DNA of 64,000 nucleotides from an uncultured bacterium (lineage in GTDB: Bacteria > Spirochaetota > UBA4802 > JAGODF01): assembly GCA_937921485.1 (NCBI GenBank), contig CAKZSV010000007.1, forward strand, positions 124,001-188,000, in the 5' to 3' direction. Below the pieces are notes generated by a model. It made no database searches and had not been told where the DNA came from. It saw only the letters and a list, made by a program, of their open reading frames with translations. Both the position numbers and the translations under genes were made by a program. This document shows, piece after piece, positions 36,074-44,531 of this stretch. Every line of letters starts with the position of its first letter. Position 1 is the stretch's first letter.

Positions 36074-36090
36074 ATACCAATGTTTAGTAT
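36074..36090. promoter_or_regulatory. Candidate LexA-type operator upstream of umuD
   Basis: ATACCAA-TGT-TTAGTAT is a 7-3-7 inverted repeat with one mismatch, positioned 13-29 bases before the umuD start and next to its ribosome-binding site. That is where an SOS repressor would bind. It does not match the E. coli or Bacillus LexA boxes, so the assignment rests on position and symmetry only. Confidence 0.45.
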
Positions 36091-36135
36091 CATATGGAAT
36101 TTTGCAAGCGTTTTTTATGACGGGAAATGAATTTT

Positions 36136-36172
36136 CTTATGCGACATAAGATATATTATCGGAAGTAATATA
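36136..36172. repeat. Two adjacent inverted repeats between umuD and feoB
   Basis: CTTATG-CGA-CATAAG (36136-36150) and TATATTA-7 nt-TAATATA (36152-36172) are both perfect. A third small one, GCGAT-7 nt-ATCGC, follows at 36175-36191. They lie downstream of feoB and upstream of umuD; they might form RNA hairpins at the end of the feoB transcript or bind regulators. No T-run, so not a classical terminator. Confidence 0.35.
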
Positions 36173-36202
36173 CGGGCGATTTTTTATATCGCGTGACCAT
36201 TA

Positions 36203-38317
36203 TTACGCACAATAACCGCTTACGAGCATTCCAATTCTATACACCGCAAAGCACACAAACCATGTGAGCGTGAGATTGTACGCAATGCTGAAAAAAGCCC
36301 AGCGCCAGCCGATTTCACGCCCGATTGCCACCGAGGTTGCCACGCAGGGAATGTAGAGAAGCACGAACAGCATATACACATACGCCACAAGCGGCGTAAT
36401 TGCCGGATCGCTGCGAAGCGCGGTTTCGAGGTCTGCGGGTTGCTGCTGAATGCCGGCATTCTGTTCGGTGTAAAAAATATTCAAGGTGCTGATAACAACC
36501 TCTTTTGCAACAATTCCGGTCAGAAGCGCGACGCTCATTTCCAAGGTGAAACCAAGGGGGCTTAAAACCGGTGCCACAGCACTTCCGAGCTTTCCCATGT
36601 ACGTGTGTGCCAGTGCGACTTTTTGTTTTTCAAAGCCGGAAATTGTGTCATGGGTTGAAACCTCAGTATTCGCGTTTACGTTGACCGGATTGCGCGGAAA
36701 CTCGGATAAGAGCCACACGGCAACAGATAGAATGAGAATGATGCCGCCCATCTTTCGCAGGTATTGCGATGAGCGGTTCCACATATGGAAAAGAATCGCG
36801 CGGGCAGTAGGAAACCGATATGGAGGCAATTCCATAACAAACGGCGCGGCCTGTGCTTTAAAAAAAAGCATGCTCAAAAGCCGGGAAGAAATGAATGCCA
36901 TAATCATGCCTATCAGATACAATGAAAGAATGACGCTTCCGGCGTGTTCGGCAAAAAATACTCCTGCAAACAGCACATACACGGGAAGCCGTGCCGAACA
37001 GCTCATGAACGGATTGATAAGAATCGTGATGATGCGGTCGCGGGTGTTTTCGAGGGTTCGGGTGGCCATGATAGCCGGGACATTGCAGCCGAATCCCATC
37101 ACCAGCGGTATGAAGGATTTTCCATGAATGCCGAGCTTATGCATGATTTTATCCATGATAAACGCTGCCCGTGCCATATACCCCGTATCTTCCATAAAAC
37201 TTACGCCCATGAAAAGTATGAGGATGTTCGGCAAAAAGACGATGACACCGCCGACGCCGGCAAGAATTCCTTCAGAAATCAGTCTTCTCCAGAATCCTTC
37301 CGGCATGATTGTCCCGATTAATTTCCCCAGATACTGCACGCCATGTTCGATCAAATTTCGAGGGTATTCTCCAAGCGTATAGGTGGCCTGAAACAGCATC
37401 CATAAAAAAACAAGAAGAATGGGATACCCTAAATATTTGTTCATCAGCACGCGATCAATGCGTTCGGAAAAGTTCGGCCCGGGTTCTTTCCTCTGAAGCG
37501 TTACTTCCTGCAAAAGTCCCGTGATGAAGCCCTGGCGGCGCTCGGCCATGATAACGGCGATTTCATCGCCGAATTTTTTTTCGATTTCTTCCCGTGATTT
37601 CGCCGCCTGAAAACTGATTTCTTCATAATTCTGGAAATGGCGTAATTTTTCGAAAACATCGCGGTCGTTTTCAAGAAGGCGCAGCGCAAGCCATCGTGTC
37701 GAGTACTGCATGCCGATTGTTTTCTCTTTGCGTATCGTTTCCTGGATGATGCTGATTTCCCGTTCGATGTCATCACCGTAATTGATATGAATGTGCCGAA
37801 CAGTCTTCTCGTTTTCTGTGGCGACCGCAACTATTGACGAAAGAAGATCGCGGATGCCCTCCCCCTTTGTGCCGACTGTTTTTACTACCGGCATGCCGAG
37901 AAGTCTTCCCATTTCTTCTGTATCGAAATCCATTCCGCGCGCGTGAGCTTCATCGTACATATTGAGAACAAGTATCACGCGCACTCCGATATTGATGAGC
38001 TGTGTGGTGAGATAGAGGTTTCTTTCGAGATTTCCGGCATCCACAACGTTCACGATGACATCCGGCTGTTCGTGTATGATGTAGTTTCGTGCGATTATCT
38101 CTTCAAGCGAATACGCAGAGAGGCTGTAGATTCCCGGAAGATCAACAACCTTTATTTTGTACTCACCAAAATTGGTTGTTCCTTCCTTTTTTTCTATGGT
38201 AACCCCGCTCCAGTTAGCGGTCTTCTGGTGCAGGCCCGTGAGCGCATTAAAGATCGTGGATTTCCCGCAGTTTGGGTTTCCTACCAGACCGATACGGATT
38301 TCATTATTCTTCATCAT
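36203..38317 (-). CDS. feoB: Ferrous iron transporter FeoB
   Basis: A 704-residue FeoB. The N-terminal GTPase has G1 GNPNCGKST, G3 DLPGIYSL and G4 NMYD (NxxD), followed by a GDI-like helical segment, then the membrane domain with Gate motifs (GFGCNVPAIMATRT and LLTGIVAKEVVI) and about eight to eleven helices. It imports Fe2+. The ATG at 38317 follows AGAAGGA; the upstream in-frame start at 38344 overlaps the regulator deeply. It overlaps the stop of the DtxR-FeoA gene by 14 bases, so the iron regulator and transporter are made together. FeoA is not separate but fused to the regulator. Confidence 0.95.
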   Translation of the reverse strand: MMKNNEIRIGLVGNPNCGKSTIFNALTGLHQKTANWSGVTIEKKEGTTNFGEYKIKVVDLPGIYSLSAYSLEEIIARNYIIHEQPDVIVNVVDAGNLERNLYLTTQLINIGVRVILVLNMYDEAHARGMDFDTEEMGRLLGMPVVKTVGTKGEGIRDLLSSIVAVATENEKTVRHIHINYGDDIEREISIIQETIRKEKTIGMQYSTRWLALRLLENDRDVFEKLRHFQNYEEISFQAAKSREEIEKKFGDEIAVIMAERRQGFITGLLQEVTLQRKEPGPNFSERIDRVLMNKYLGYPILLVFLWMLFQATYTLGEYPRNLIEHGVQYLGKLIGTIMPEGFWRRLISEGILAGVGGVIVFLPNILILFMGVSFMEDTGYMARAAFIMDKIMHKLGIHGKSFIPLVMGFGCNVPAIMATRTLENTRDRIITILINPFMSCSARLPVYVLFAGVFFAEHAGSVILSLYLIGMIMAFISSRLLSMLFFKAQAAPFVMELPPYRFPTARAILFHMWNRSSQYLRKMGGIILILSVAVWLLSEFPRNPVNVNANTEVSTHDTISGFEKQKVALAHTYMGKLGSAVAPVLSPLGFTLEMSVALLTGIVAKEVVISTLNIFYTEQNAGIQQQPADLETALRSDPAITPLVAYVYMLFVLLYIPCVATSVAIGREIGWRWAFFSIAYNLTLTWFVCFAVYRIGMLVSGYCA

Positions 38318-39020
38318 TTTCCTTCTCATGCACAGGACGGACAATGACGGTTTTGGCTTCTTCTATTCGAAGCGACACATTGCAGCCTTTCACCCGCACC
38401 TGAAGCGGGTCTTCTAAGGGTGCGTAGCGAACGAGCTCTATGCTTTCGCCTTTTCGAAAGCCGATTTCAATAAGCCTTTTTTTAAGAATTGGCTGCGCTT
38501 CGATTCTCGCGATGACAGCACGCTGGCCCTCTGAAAGCTCGCAGAGAGGACGCTCTTCCATCATAGCCAGAAATTCATCTTTCCACTGACCATCGGTTGC
38601 ATCTGAATTCATGTACTCGACAAGCCGTTTAAGTTGACGGCATGATTGCGGGGACAGATGATGTTCCACCCGGCAGGCTTCTTCGTCCGCTTCTCTTTTG
38701 CCTATTTTAAGCACATGTTCGAAAAAATCCGCAAGGCATGAATGGCGGCTATAAACGCGTTCGGCAAGGTTCTCGCCTTCCTCCGTGAGATCCACGTAAC
38801 CATATTTTTCATATTCAACAAGTCCCCGCTCCTTCAGTTTTTGAAGCGCGGATGTTACACTGGGCATTTTTACTTTCAGCTTTTTCGCGATATCCTTCAC
38901 GCGAACCACGCGGTTTTTTTTCGCAAGGAGGGAGATCGTTTCTAAATAATCCTCCATATTCGGGCTTAAGCCTGAATCGTTGAAGATCTCCTGCTCGTTA
39001 TTCCTGGTTTGAGTACTCAT
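38304..39020 (-). CDS. DtxR/MntR-type regulator fused to FeoA domain
   Basis: A 238-residue metalloregulator: winged helix (about residues 20-85: ITSLL-type helix, RVKDIAKKLKVKMPSVTSAL), a dimerisation/metal domain (about 90-150) with EHHLSPQSCRQL and ERPLCELS, and a C-terminal SH3-like FeoA domain (about 160-238: RLIEIGFRKGESIELV). DtxR-family proteins repress uptake genes when Fe2+ or Mn2+ is bound. FeoA normally helps FeoB, so one chain may both sense iron and assist the transporter. It is co-transcribed with feoB. The promoter and dyads upstream suggest autoregulation. Confidence 0.88.
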   Translation of the reverse strand: MSTQTRNNEQEIFNDSGLSPNMEDYLETISLLAKKNRVVRVKDIAKKLKVKMPSVTSALQKLKERGLVEYEKYGYVDLTEEGENLAERVYSRHSCLADFFEHVLKIGKREADEEACRVEHHLSPQSCRQLKRLVEYMNSDATDGQWKDEFLAMMEERPLCELSEGQRAVIARIEAQPILKKRLIEIGFRKGESIELVRYAPLEDPLQVRVKGCNVSLRIEEAKTVIVRPVHEKENDEE

Positions 39021-39050
39021 TTTTTAGCAGCCATTTTATCGTTGTATCGC

Positions 39051-39103
39051 ATAATAATAAAACAAAGTTAGCTGTCAAGCATAAAATTAGTATTGTCTAA
39101 CTT
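39051..39103 (-). promoter_or_regulatory. Promoter and DtxR-type operator dyads of dtxR-feoB
   Basis: On the minus strand TTGACA (39073-39078) with 16-bp spacing to TATTAT (39051-39056) makes a good promoter. Just upstream, AAATTAG-6 nt-CTAACTT (39084-39103) is a near-perfect dyad, and another AAGTTAG half-site (39065-39071) overlaps the spacer. Such TTAG/CTAA dyads resemble DtxR/MntR-family boxes, so repression by the encoded regulator is likely. Confidence 0.6.
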
Positions 39104-39142
39104 GAGTTAAAAAATGCATCAATGCATAAAAAACATGAGGGA

Positions 39143-41158
39143 TTAATCTAATTTTCGAGCGCGGCGTTTTTGAAGAGGATATACGTGATCATTAAGTTCA
39201 AGTAAATCAATATCGCTTTGCTTGACAGGAACGACTGAAGAAAGCAGTGTATCGGCTTCAGATACCTTTACAATGATTTTTGAAGTTCCCAAAAGCGTTT
39301 TCCTTTCACCCGCGGGCCTTTTTTTGTAGATTACCAGAAGGTCATCCTTGTTAACTCCATCATACAGGCCAAGATTAACAATAAGCCCATCATCGGAAAT
39401 CTTCATGATGCGGCCTTCGTAGGGAATATAATCGTACAGTTTCCGTGCCGAACGCACTGCAAGCTTCTGCAACGCATCGTGTCCATTTTCTGAAATCACA
39501 AAATCGCCTATGATTGTGCCGTTGTGAAAATTCATCAGGCTGAACGTGCACCAGATGTTGTCCGGTCCTTCTAAAAAGGACCCGTACACGATATAGTCAA
39601 CCCGTGAAAGCTTTCCTTCTCTAATAAGCCGCTGTATTGTATCGATATTCTTTTCGACGTATTCATCGCTGAACACAATCGGCCCAAGGATGCTTTCGCG
39701 CTCGCGGATATTCAAGGCTTTCATCCGGCCGAACTGTCCGAGTGCGAAAGTGAGCTGGTTTGCAATCACCCTGCCCGCATCAAAATAGGACGGCACAACA
39801 TTTTTTGGGCTAAAATCGAGCACGAGTACCACCGGTACGTCGCGGGGCGGTTCTTCATACGCAAACCCGGCACGATGATACAGCTTCTCTCGCCTTTTTA
39901 TGATGGCGATATTGAGTTGTTCACGGTATCCATCGTCCGGGAAAATTCTTTCCATGTCTTTGAGCTCATCCAGATAGAAGCTGTAATAATCCTGCGCGAA
40001 ATAAAAATCTTTTATGAATTTGCGCGCTTCACGCTTCAACGGATTGAGTAGCGCTGCTCTGCGGCTGTGGAAAAATGCCAGATCTGAAAGATTGAATTTT
40101 TGCGCGCGCATGGCCTTTTCGTAATGCACTTCGCCGCGGTGTACTCTTGAAGGGCTTCCCATTTTGTATTCGCGCGCTATCAGGAAATCCTCGAATCCGG
40201 CAGAGAGAATGCTATCGTAGGGAAAGCGTTTTATGGCTTTTGAATAATCGGCATGCGCGGCATCAATATTGCCGCTTCTGTCCAGCGCGACCGCGCAGTT
40301 GTAATGCGCGGGGGCGTTTTCGGGAACAGCATCACGCGCTGCGGCAAAATGTGCTGCTGCTGTTGCATACTCGCCTTTTAAAAGCGCAAGCATGCCTGAA
40401 TATCGGTGCGCAGCGACGTTTTCGTTCTGTTTTGAAAGTGCATTCTGGAATTCGCGGGATGCATCTGCAAGTTCATCGGCATCTTCCGTGGCACGATATT
40501 TTCCCAGATGCAATGCACCGAGCGCGATATATGCTTCCGGACGTTCAGGAGACGCATTAATAGCTTTTTCCAGAGCGCTTTTCGATTCTGCAAATCGCTT
40601 TTCTCTAACTTTTATTTCAGAGAGAAGTACGAGCGATTCATAATGATACGGATTTATTTTGAAAATCGATTCGAGTTTGCGCTTTGCCCAGATGTCTTTC
40701 CCCATGCCGAAATAAATCGATGCAATTCCGTAATGCGGTTCAATGGAGTTTCCGTCCAGCGTATGAGCCTTTTCGAAAAGGTCGATTGCCTCTGAATATC
40801 TTCCCATGCCCGACATGGAAAATGCGAGGCCGGTTACAGCCGCAGCATTCTGATTGTCGAGACGAAGCGCTTTTTCAAAAAATTTTGCCGCCTCTTCGTA
40901 TGCTTCGGTTTTAAGGTAGGATTTGCCGATGCCAATCAGCGCTTCACGGTAATTGGGATTTTGCCTGATGGCTCTTTTGAAATACAGTATTGCCTTCAGG
41001 ACTTCATTTTTTTCAAGCGATTCCCATCCGATTTTATTGAAATACATCGCGTTTTTTCCCGTAAATTCCGCCTCTGCAGATAAAAGAAAATTCGCACATG
41101 CGGCAATCAGGATTATGCACGCAATAAAAGCTTTATAATTTCTCTTTGCAGTATTCAT
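39143..41158 (-). CDS. Exported TPR protein with CsgG/FlgO-like C-terminal domain
   Basis: A 671-residue protein with a signal peptide (about 1-29, AEAEF end), about ten TPR repeats (residues 40-330) and a C-terminal domain from about 435 with PVVLVLDFSPKNVV then ANQLTFALGQFGRMKALNIR, which resembles CsgG/FlgO-like domains found in exported proteins that define an unsure interface to the outer membrane. The last 70 residues form a basic beta-rich module. Likely periplasmic or outer-membrane associated. Role unknown; it is divergent from the repeat element at 41196. Confidence 0.65.
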   Translation of the reverse strand: MNTAKRNYKAFIACIILIAACANFLLSAEAEFTGKNAMYFNKIGWESLEKNEVLKAILYFKRAIRQNPNYREALIGIGKSYLKTEAYEEAAKFFEKALRLDNQNAAAVTGLAFSMSGMGRYSEAIDLFEKAHTLDGNSIEPHYGIASIYFGMGKDIWAKRKLESIFKINPYHYESLVLLSEIKVREKRFAESKSALEKAINASPERPEAYIALGALHLGKYRATEDADELADASREFQNALSKQNENVAAHRYSGMLALLKGEYATAAAHFAAARDAVPENAPAHYNCAVALDRSGNIDAAHADYSKAIKRFPYDSILSAGFEDFLIAREYKMGSPSRVHRGEVHYEKAMRAQKFNLSDLAFFHSRRAALLNPLKREARKFIKDFYFAQDYYSFYLDELKDMERIFPDDGYREQLNIAIIKRREKLYHRAGFAYEEPPRDVPVVLVLDFSPKNVVPSYFDAGRVIANQLTFALGQFGRMKALNIRERESILGPIVFSDEYVEKNIDTIQRLIREGKLSRVDYIVYGSFLEGPDNIWCTFSLMNFHNGTIIGDFVISENGHDALQKLAVRSARKLYDYIPYEGRIMKISDDGLIVNLGLYDGVNKDDLLVIYKKRPAGERKTLLGTSKIIVKVSEADTLLSSVVPVKQSDIDLLELNDHVYPLQKRRARKLD

Positions 41159-41195
41159 TATAAACTCGAAAAAGCATTCGCCACATAAGCTTTAT

Positions 41196-41310
41196 GGGCA
41201 CCTCTAAAAACCGCTTTCATCCTTAAAAATAGCATCAAAGAAAGCGGTTTTTACCTATATATTGTGCCCACAAGGGAACATCCTTAAAAATAGTTTTTAG
41301 AAGTTCCCTT
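41196..41310. repeat. Nested inverted-repeat element
   Basis: About 115 bp with two adjacent palindromic units. Unit 1 (41196-41269): GGGCAC/GTGCCC outer arms and a perfect 13-bp inner stem AAAAACCGCTTTC (41206-41218) with GAAAGCGGTTTTT (41240-41252). Unit 2 (41272-41310): AAGGGAAC with GTTCCCTT. Both loops contain the same 15 bases CATCCTTAAAAATAG (41218-41232 and 41279-41293). The two ends are also imperfect inverted repeats of each other, GGGCACCTCTAAAAA and GGGAACTTCTAAAAA (13 of 15). It resembles a MITE or a structured interspersed repeat; it carries no gene. Confidence 0.7.
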
Positions 41311-41502
41311 ATATCGAATATGATAAAAAACGCAGATGTTCATGGCGCGTCAATAACAATTTATAGTGTGGCTCGAAACATCACGCTACCGCGCACAAAA
41401 AGATGAGAACCGGCAATTTTTTTCTTGAAAAACAACTATACATGTGTATTGCTGTTTGCATTGCTCATTTAATGAGCATCATACCGCAATGGAGGTCGAA
41501 CG
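41311..41502. other. Gap between repeat element and regulator gene
   Basis: No gene or clear promoter is seen. A 61-codon frame (41403-41588) runs into the regulator gene in another frame and lacks a ribosome-binding site of its own. Confidence 0.3.
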
Positions 41503-41988
41503 ATGATAAAAACCACGTATATGATGACGAAGGAAGTAGTGCAGATGCTCCAAGAAGCCGAAAAGCGTACCGGATGGGCGATGATTGATTTGATTATTGC
41601 GTTGATGCGCTATGCAATGCGCCATCACGCAAAATACGAAAGAGAACACGGAAGAATTGAATATCAGAAGCGGTTTGATAAGGCGGGCATACCGATACCA
41701 AAATTGCGGGTAAAAGTAAAAATGGATGAACGGGAATATGATTACTTTAATGATATGCGACGGTTTTTTAGAAGGTCGATTTCGCATGTGATTGCGATTG
41801 CAGTGCTGGAGTATCTGCCCGCCCTGCTGGAACTCATCGAAAGCGGTGCGTATGATGAGGAAGTGGAGAGTTATCCCTACAAAAGCTGCGCAATTTACGA
41901 TAAATGTATAGAAGAAGCGACGGTATTTCACATCTGGTGGGGGTTGCCCAGCGATCCAGGGCTGTTAGCTGCTGAATTTGCACGTTAA
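41503..41988 (+). CDS. Possible ribbon-helix-helix regulator (DUF1564-like)
   Basis: A 161-residue basic protein. Residues 1-45 read as a small strand-helix-helix unit (TTYMMTKEVVQMLQEAEKRT), and a second such unit occurs at about 68-108 (RVKVKMDEREYDYF with RRSISHVIAIAVLEYL), a double RHH-like arrangement reminiscent of the DUF1564 family known from Leptospira. It would be a DNA-binding regulator. GGAGG lies before the ATG. It stands alone, between the nested repeat and a possible ORF remnant, which suggests a lineage-specific or mobile origin. The family link is from memory and weak. Confidence 0.5.
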   Translation: MIKTTYMMTKEVVQMLQEAEKRTGWAMIDLIIALMRYAMRHHAKYEREHGRIEYQKRFDKAGIPIPKLRVKVKMDEREYDYFNDMRRFFRRSISHVIAIAVLEYLPALLELIESGAYDEEVESYPYKSCAIYDKCIEEATVFHIWWGLPSDPGLLAAEFAR

Positions 41989-42061
41989 CACAATCCAAAA
42001 TATCACAAAATCAATAACCGGCATAATCCCGGAAGAGATATCTTTGCATCTTATTACATCA

Positions 42062-42151
42062 ATGCCAGGAATTGATTTTGTTGATGTGCCCTGCTTTGAC
42101 TACCAGAGCTTCGCCCGCGAAGTTGTCGGGATTGATATAGCATTCGTGTAG
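42062..42151 (+). other. Short coding-like remnant
   Basis: A frame open from about 41990 to a TAG at 42149-42151 ends with IDFVDVPCFDYQSF and REVVGIDIAFV; the 29 residues from ATG 42062 look protein-like rather than random. There is no ribosome-binding site, and it is in the +1 frame relative to the regulator just upstream. It may be the decayed end of a gene, possibly of the regulator after a frameshift. Confidence 0.3.
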
Positions 42152-42173
42152 TTTTAAATGTGTAAAATGATAA

Positions 42174-43490
42174 TTACTTCCGTTGCTTTTTTGCTTTCTG
42201 AAAAAGATGTTCAATTGAACCCGGTATCTTAGCAAAAAAACTGTCCATTCTATGAAAATACAGCTTCGTTATCATATAATAAAAAGACAGGCTTTCCGAA
42301 ACAAGATTATCCCAGCGGCTTTTCAAAAATCCAGGCGGACGAAACAAGCTGCGTTCAGAAACTCCCCTGCCCTGTTCGCTTTTTTCTTTAGAGATTCCAA
42401 TTTGATGTGTCGTCATTACATTCATCCCTGCAATACTATACGCAATATCATATGGCGCATTCTGATTTTTCACTAAATCAGGAATATCGAGTTCTTTCGA
42501 TTTTTTCGATGGACTTTCCGGTGCGTTCTTGCGCAAAGGCTTATTTTTTTTCGTAATGCCGTTTTTATTCGCATGAGTATCGGCGGGTTCTTTTCGTCTT
42601 TCAGCTTTCTTTTCGCCGGATTTTGACTGGTTGGCCCCTTTGGATACAACAAGCTCGCCTGAGCGCTTTTGAACAGGTGTCGCGGTGACATGAGCATGTC
42701 CGCCCGATACTACTGGCATAACGCCGGTCTTTTCCGTATTATTGATACCTGCTCCCTCTTTTGTACCTGCGTGACGCGCAATATGCGCGATATTGCTGCT
42801 TGCAAGCGGGCGGGTGAACATAAAACGGGGTAGCTTATAAGGATTACCGTTTGCCGAGAGAGGAAGCCTGACGGGTTTGCTCACTATGGTAAAACCGGTC
42901 GTGTATCCCGCATCGCGCAATGCCTTTTCGGTTTCCTCAATCGCCAGGCCGAAAGGATAGACAAAGCTGGTTATGGTGATGCCTAGCTTTTCTTCCAGTA
43001 TTTTTTTAGATTTGTTGATTTCCTGCAGAAAATCGCTGCGCTTTTCCTGATACAGCTGTTTATTTAATTTTAGGTGAAAATAGCCATGCGCGGCAATGTC
43101 ACAACCATCGGAAGCAAGGCTTTTAAGCTGCGACCAATTCATGGCATATTCTTTTTTTCCGATGATATTGGGATAAATGGAAAGAAGCGGCTTTATCCCC
43201 ATAGGCTTGAATACTTCATGGTATGCTTTGTACACGCTGTGATTTCCGTCATCAATGGTCACAAGGATATTCTTTTTGCCGGTGATATTCCCCGAAAGCA
43301 GATCGCGGTAGGAGACAAACGTAAAGCCCCGCTGTTTGAAATAATGAAGATGTGCTTTCAGCTCTTCAATGGAAAAATCATAAGGGACACCGGGTCTCCC
43401 CAAAAAAGAATGGTAGCACAGCACATACAGTTCCGCTTGCGCCGAAGCAGTCAGCGCGAAAAAGACCATTGCCGATATGATGATTCTCAT
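42174..43490 (-). CDS. Exported polysaccharide deacetylase with basic tail
   Basis: A 438-residue protein: signal peptide (about 1-19), NodB-homology domain with TIDDGNHSV (catalytic and metal Asp), AAHGYFH (metal His) and SFVYPFG, to about residue 240, and then about 200 residues of low-complexity sequence rich in Lys, Glu, Ser, Asn and Thr with no known domain, ending in an amphipathic region (SLSFYYMITKLYFHRM). Such enzymes remove N-acetyl groups from chitin, peptidoglycan or exopolysaccharide. The domain is complete; the tail is unusual and could bind cell wall polymers. Confidence 0.8.
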   Translation of the reverse strand: MRIIISAMVFFALTASAQAELYVLCYHSFLGRPGVPYDFSIEELKAHLHYFKQRGFTFVSYRDLLSGNITGKKNILVTIDDGNHSVYKAYHEVFKPMGIKPLLSIYPNIIGKKEYAMNWSQLKSLASDGCDIAAHGYFHLKLNKQLYQEKRSDFLQEINKSKKILEEKLGITITSFVYPFGLAIEETEKALRDAGYTTGFTIVSKPVRLPLSANGNPYKLPRFMFTRPLASSNIAHIARHAGTKEGAGINNTEKTGVMPVVSGGHAHVTATPVQKRSGELVVSKGANQSKSGEKKAERRKEPADTHANKNGITKKNKPLRKNAPESPSKKSKELDIPDLVKNQNAPYDIAYSIAGMNVMTTHQIGISKEKSEQGRGVSERSLFRPPGFLKSRWDNLVSESLSFYYMITKLYFHRMDSFFAKIPGSIEHLFQKAKKQRK

Positions 43491-43583
43491 ATATATCCGC
43501 CTTTATTTCGGAGTTTCGCGAAGAATATGGCATCTTTGCAGAAAAGCACTTTGAAGCCGTTTCTTCTCACTTTGAAAAAATAA

Positions 43584-43612
43584 TTGACATTCGCAAATAA
43601 TAACCAATGATT
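43584..43612 (+). promoter_or_regulatory. Candidate promoter of the membrane protein at 43658
   Basis: TTGACA (43584-43589) followed by 16 bp and AATGAT. The spacing is right and it lies 46 nt before the chosen start. Confidence 0.4.
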
Positions 43613-43657
43613 CATTCAATAAACACATACAATAAACACATGCCGGAGAAAGAATTA

Positions 43658-44293
43658 ATGAATAAACGCACTCAATATTTAATCGACAAAAAATTTCAGC
43701 TTCGACAGACATTCTCTCTCATCGGGATTAAATTTTCCATCATAGCGCTCATAATCGGCGCAATTGCGTTCAACGCCGCATATAATAACAATCAGCTGAG
43801 CACAAATAACCGGCAATTGCGGAGTATTATAGAAAATCAGTCGAATGTTATTATTATTCAGGACAATAATGTCGAAGCGTTGCTCACCTATTCCCAGTAT
43901 GTCAAGGATAAAACGCATCAGCGCGCAATACTGGATGTGGCACGCCAGCATGGGACGAACATGAAAACCGTACGGCAGAATATCACCACAATGGAAGATA
44001 TTATTCGGCATAACGAAAATATCATATCGTATAACACGCTTCTGCTTGTGGCTGTATGTCTCTTCGTGCTTGCCCAGGGGGTATTTCTCTATTTTATGCT
44101 GATTCGAAAAACTCACCGGATTTCCGGACCGATTTATGTTATCTCGAACTATATGAAACAAATCACAGAAGGCAAAATTCCGGAGCACGTGAGAAAACTC
44201 CGGAAAAACGACGAGTTGCAGGAATTTTATGATATATTCGCAAAAATGGTTGAGAGCATAAAAAATCGCCTCAAAGACAAAAAAGAAGCTTGA
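43658..44293 (+). CDS. Two-helix membrane protein with HAMP-like segment
   Basis: A 211-residue protein with membrane helices at about 24-43 and 136-158 flanking a helical extracytoplasmic domain, then a HAMP-like linker (HRISGPIYVISNYMKQITEG) and a short coiled coil, as in sensor proteins, but no kinase or methyl-accepting signalling domain follows. The start at ATG 43658 is chosen because GGAGAAAG precedes it. It may be a stand-alone sensor or a membrane scaffold. Its C-terminal Lys-rich end suggests it is complete. Confidence 0.7.
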   Translation: MNKRTQYLIDKKFQLRQTFSLIGIKFSIIALIIGAIAFNAAYNNNQLSTNNRQLRSIIENQSNVIIIQDNNVEALLTYSQYVKDKTHQRAILDVARQHGTNMKTVRQNITTMEDIIRHNENIISYNTLLLVAVCLFVLAQGVFLYFMLIRKTHRISGPIYVISNYMKQITEGKIPEHVRKLRKNDELQEFYDIFAKMVESIKNRLKDKKEA

Positions 44294-44338
44294 AAAATTT
44301 CCAAGAGTTTACCTCATGTTGCAAATGAAATGCTTTTT

Positions 44339-44410
44339 GCGGGTGTAATTCAGTGGTAGAATGTCAGCTTCCCAAGCTGAACGTCGCGAGTTCGAGTCTC
44401 GTCACCCGCT
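44339..44410 (+). tRNA. tRNA-Gly (CCC anticodon)
   Basis: Acceptor GCGGGTG pairs with CACCCGC; anticodon stem TCAGC/GCTGA with loop TTCCCAA gives CCC; T arm GCGAGTTCGAGTCTCGT is present. Discriminator U73 is normal for glycine. CCA is not encoded. Confidence 0.94.
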
Positions 44411-44531
44411 CAGGAATGCAAATGCGTTTAGTTTTCCATATTTCTTTCGGGGTGCGCGCCTTTTTTCATTTTCTCGAACACCGAAACAGTAATAGCTCTT
44501 ATTAATTTCAAAAGTATTTGAGGTAGTAACT

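Noticed and set aside
36486..37127. Plus-strand ORF antisense to feoB
   Set aside because: Antisense shadow of FeoB membrane helices; no ribosome-binding site.
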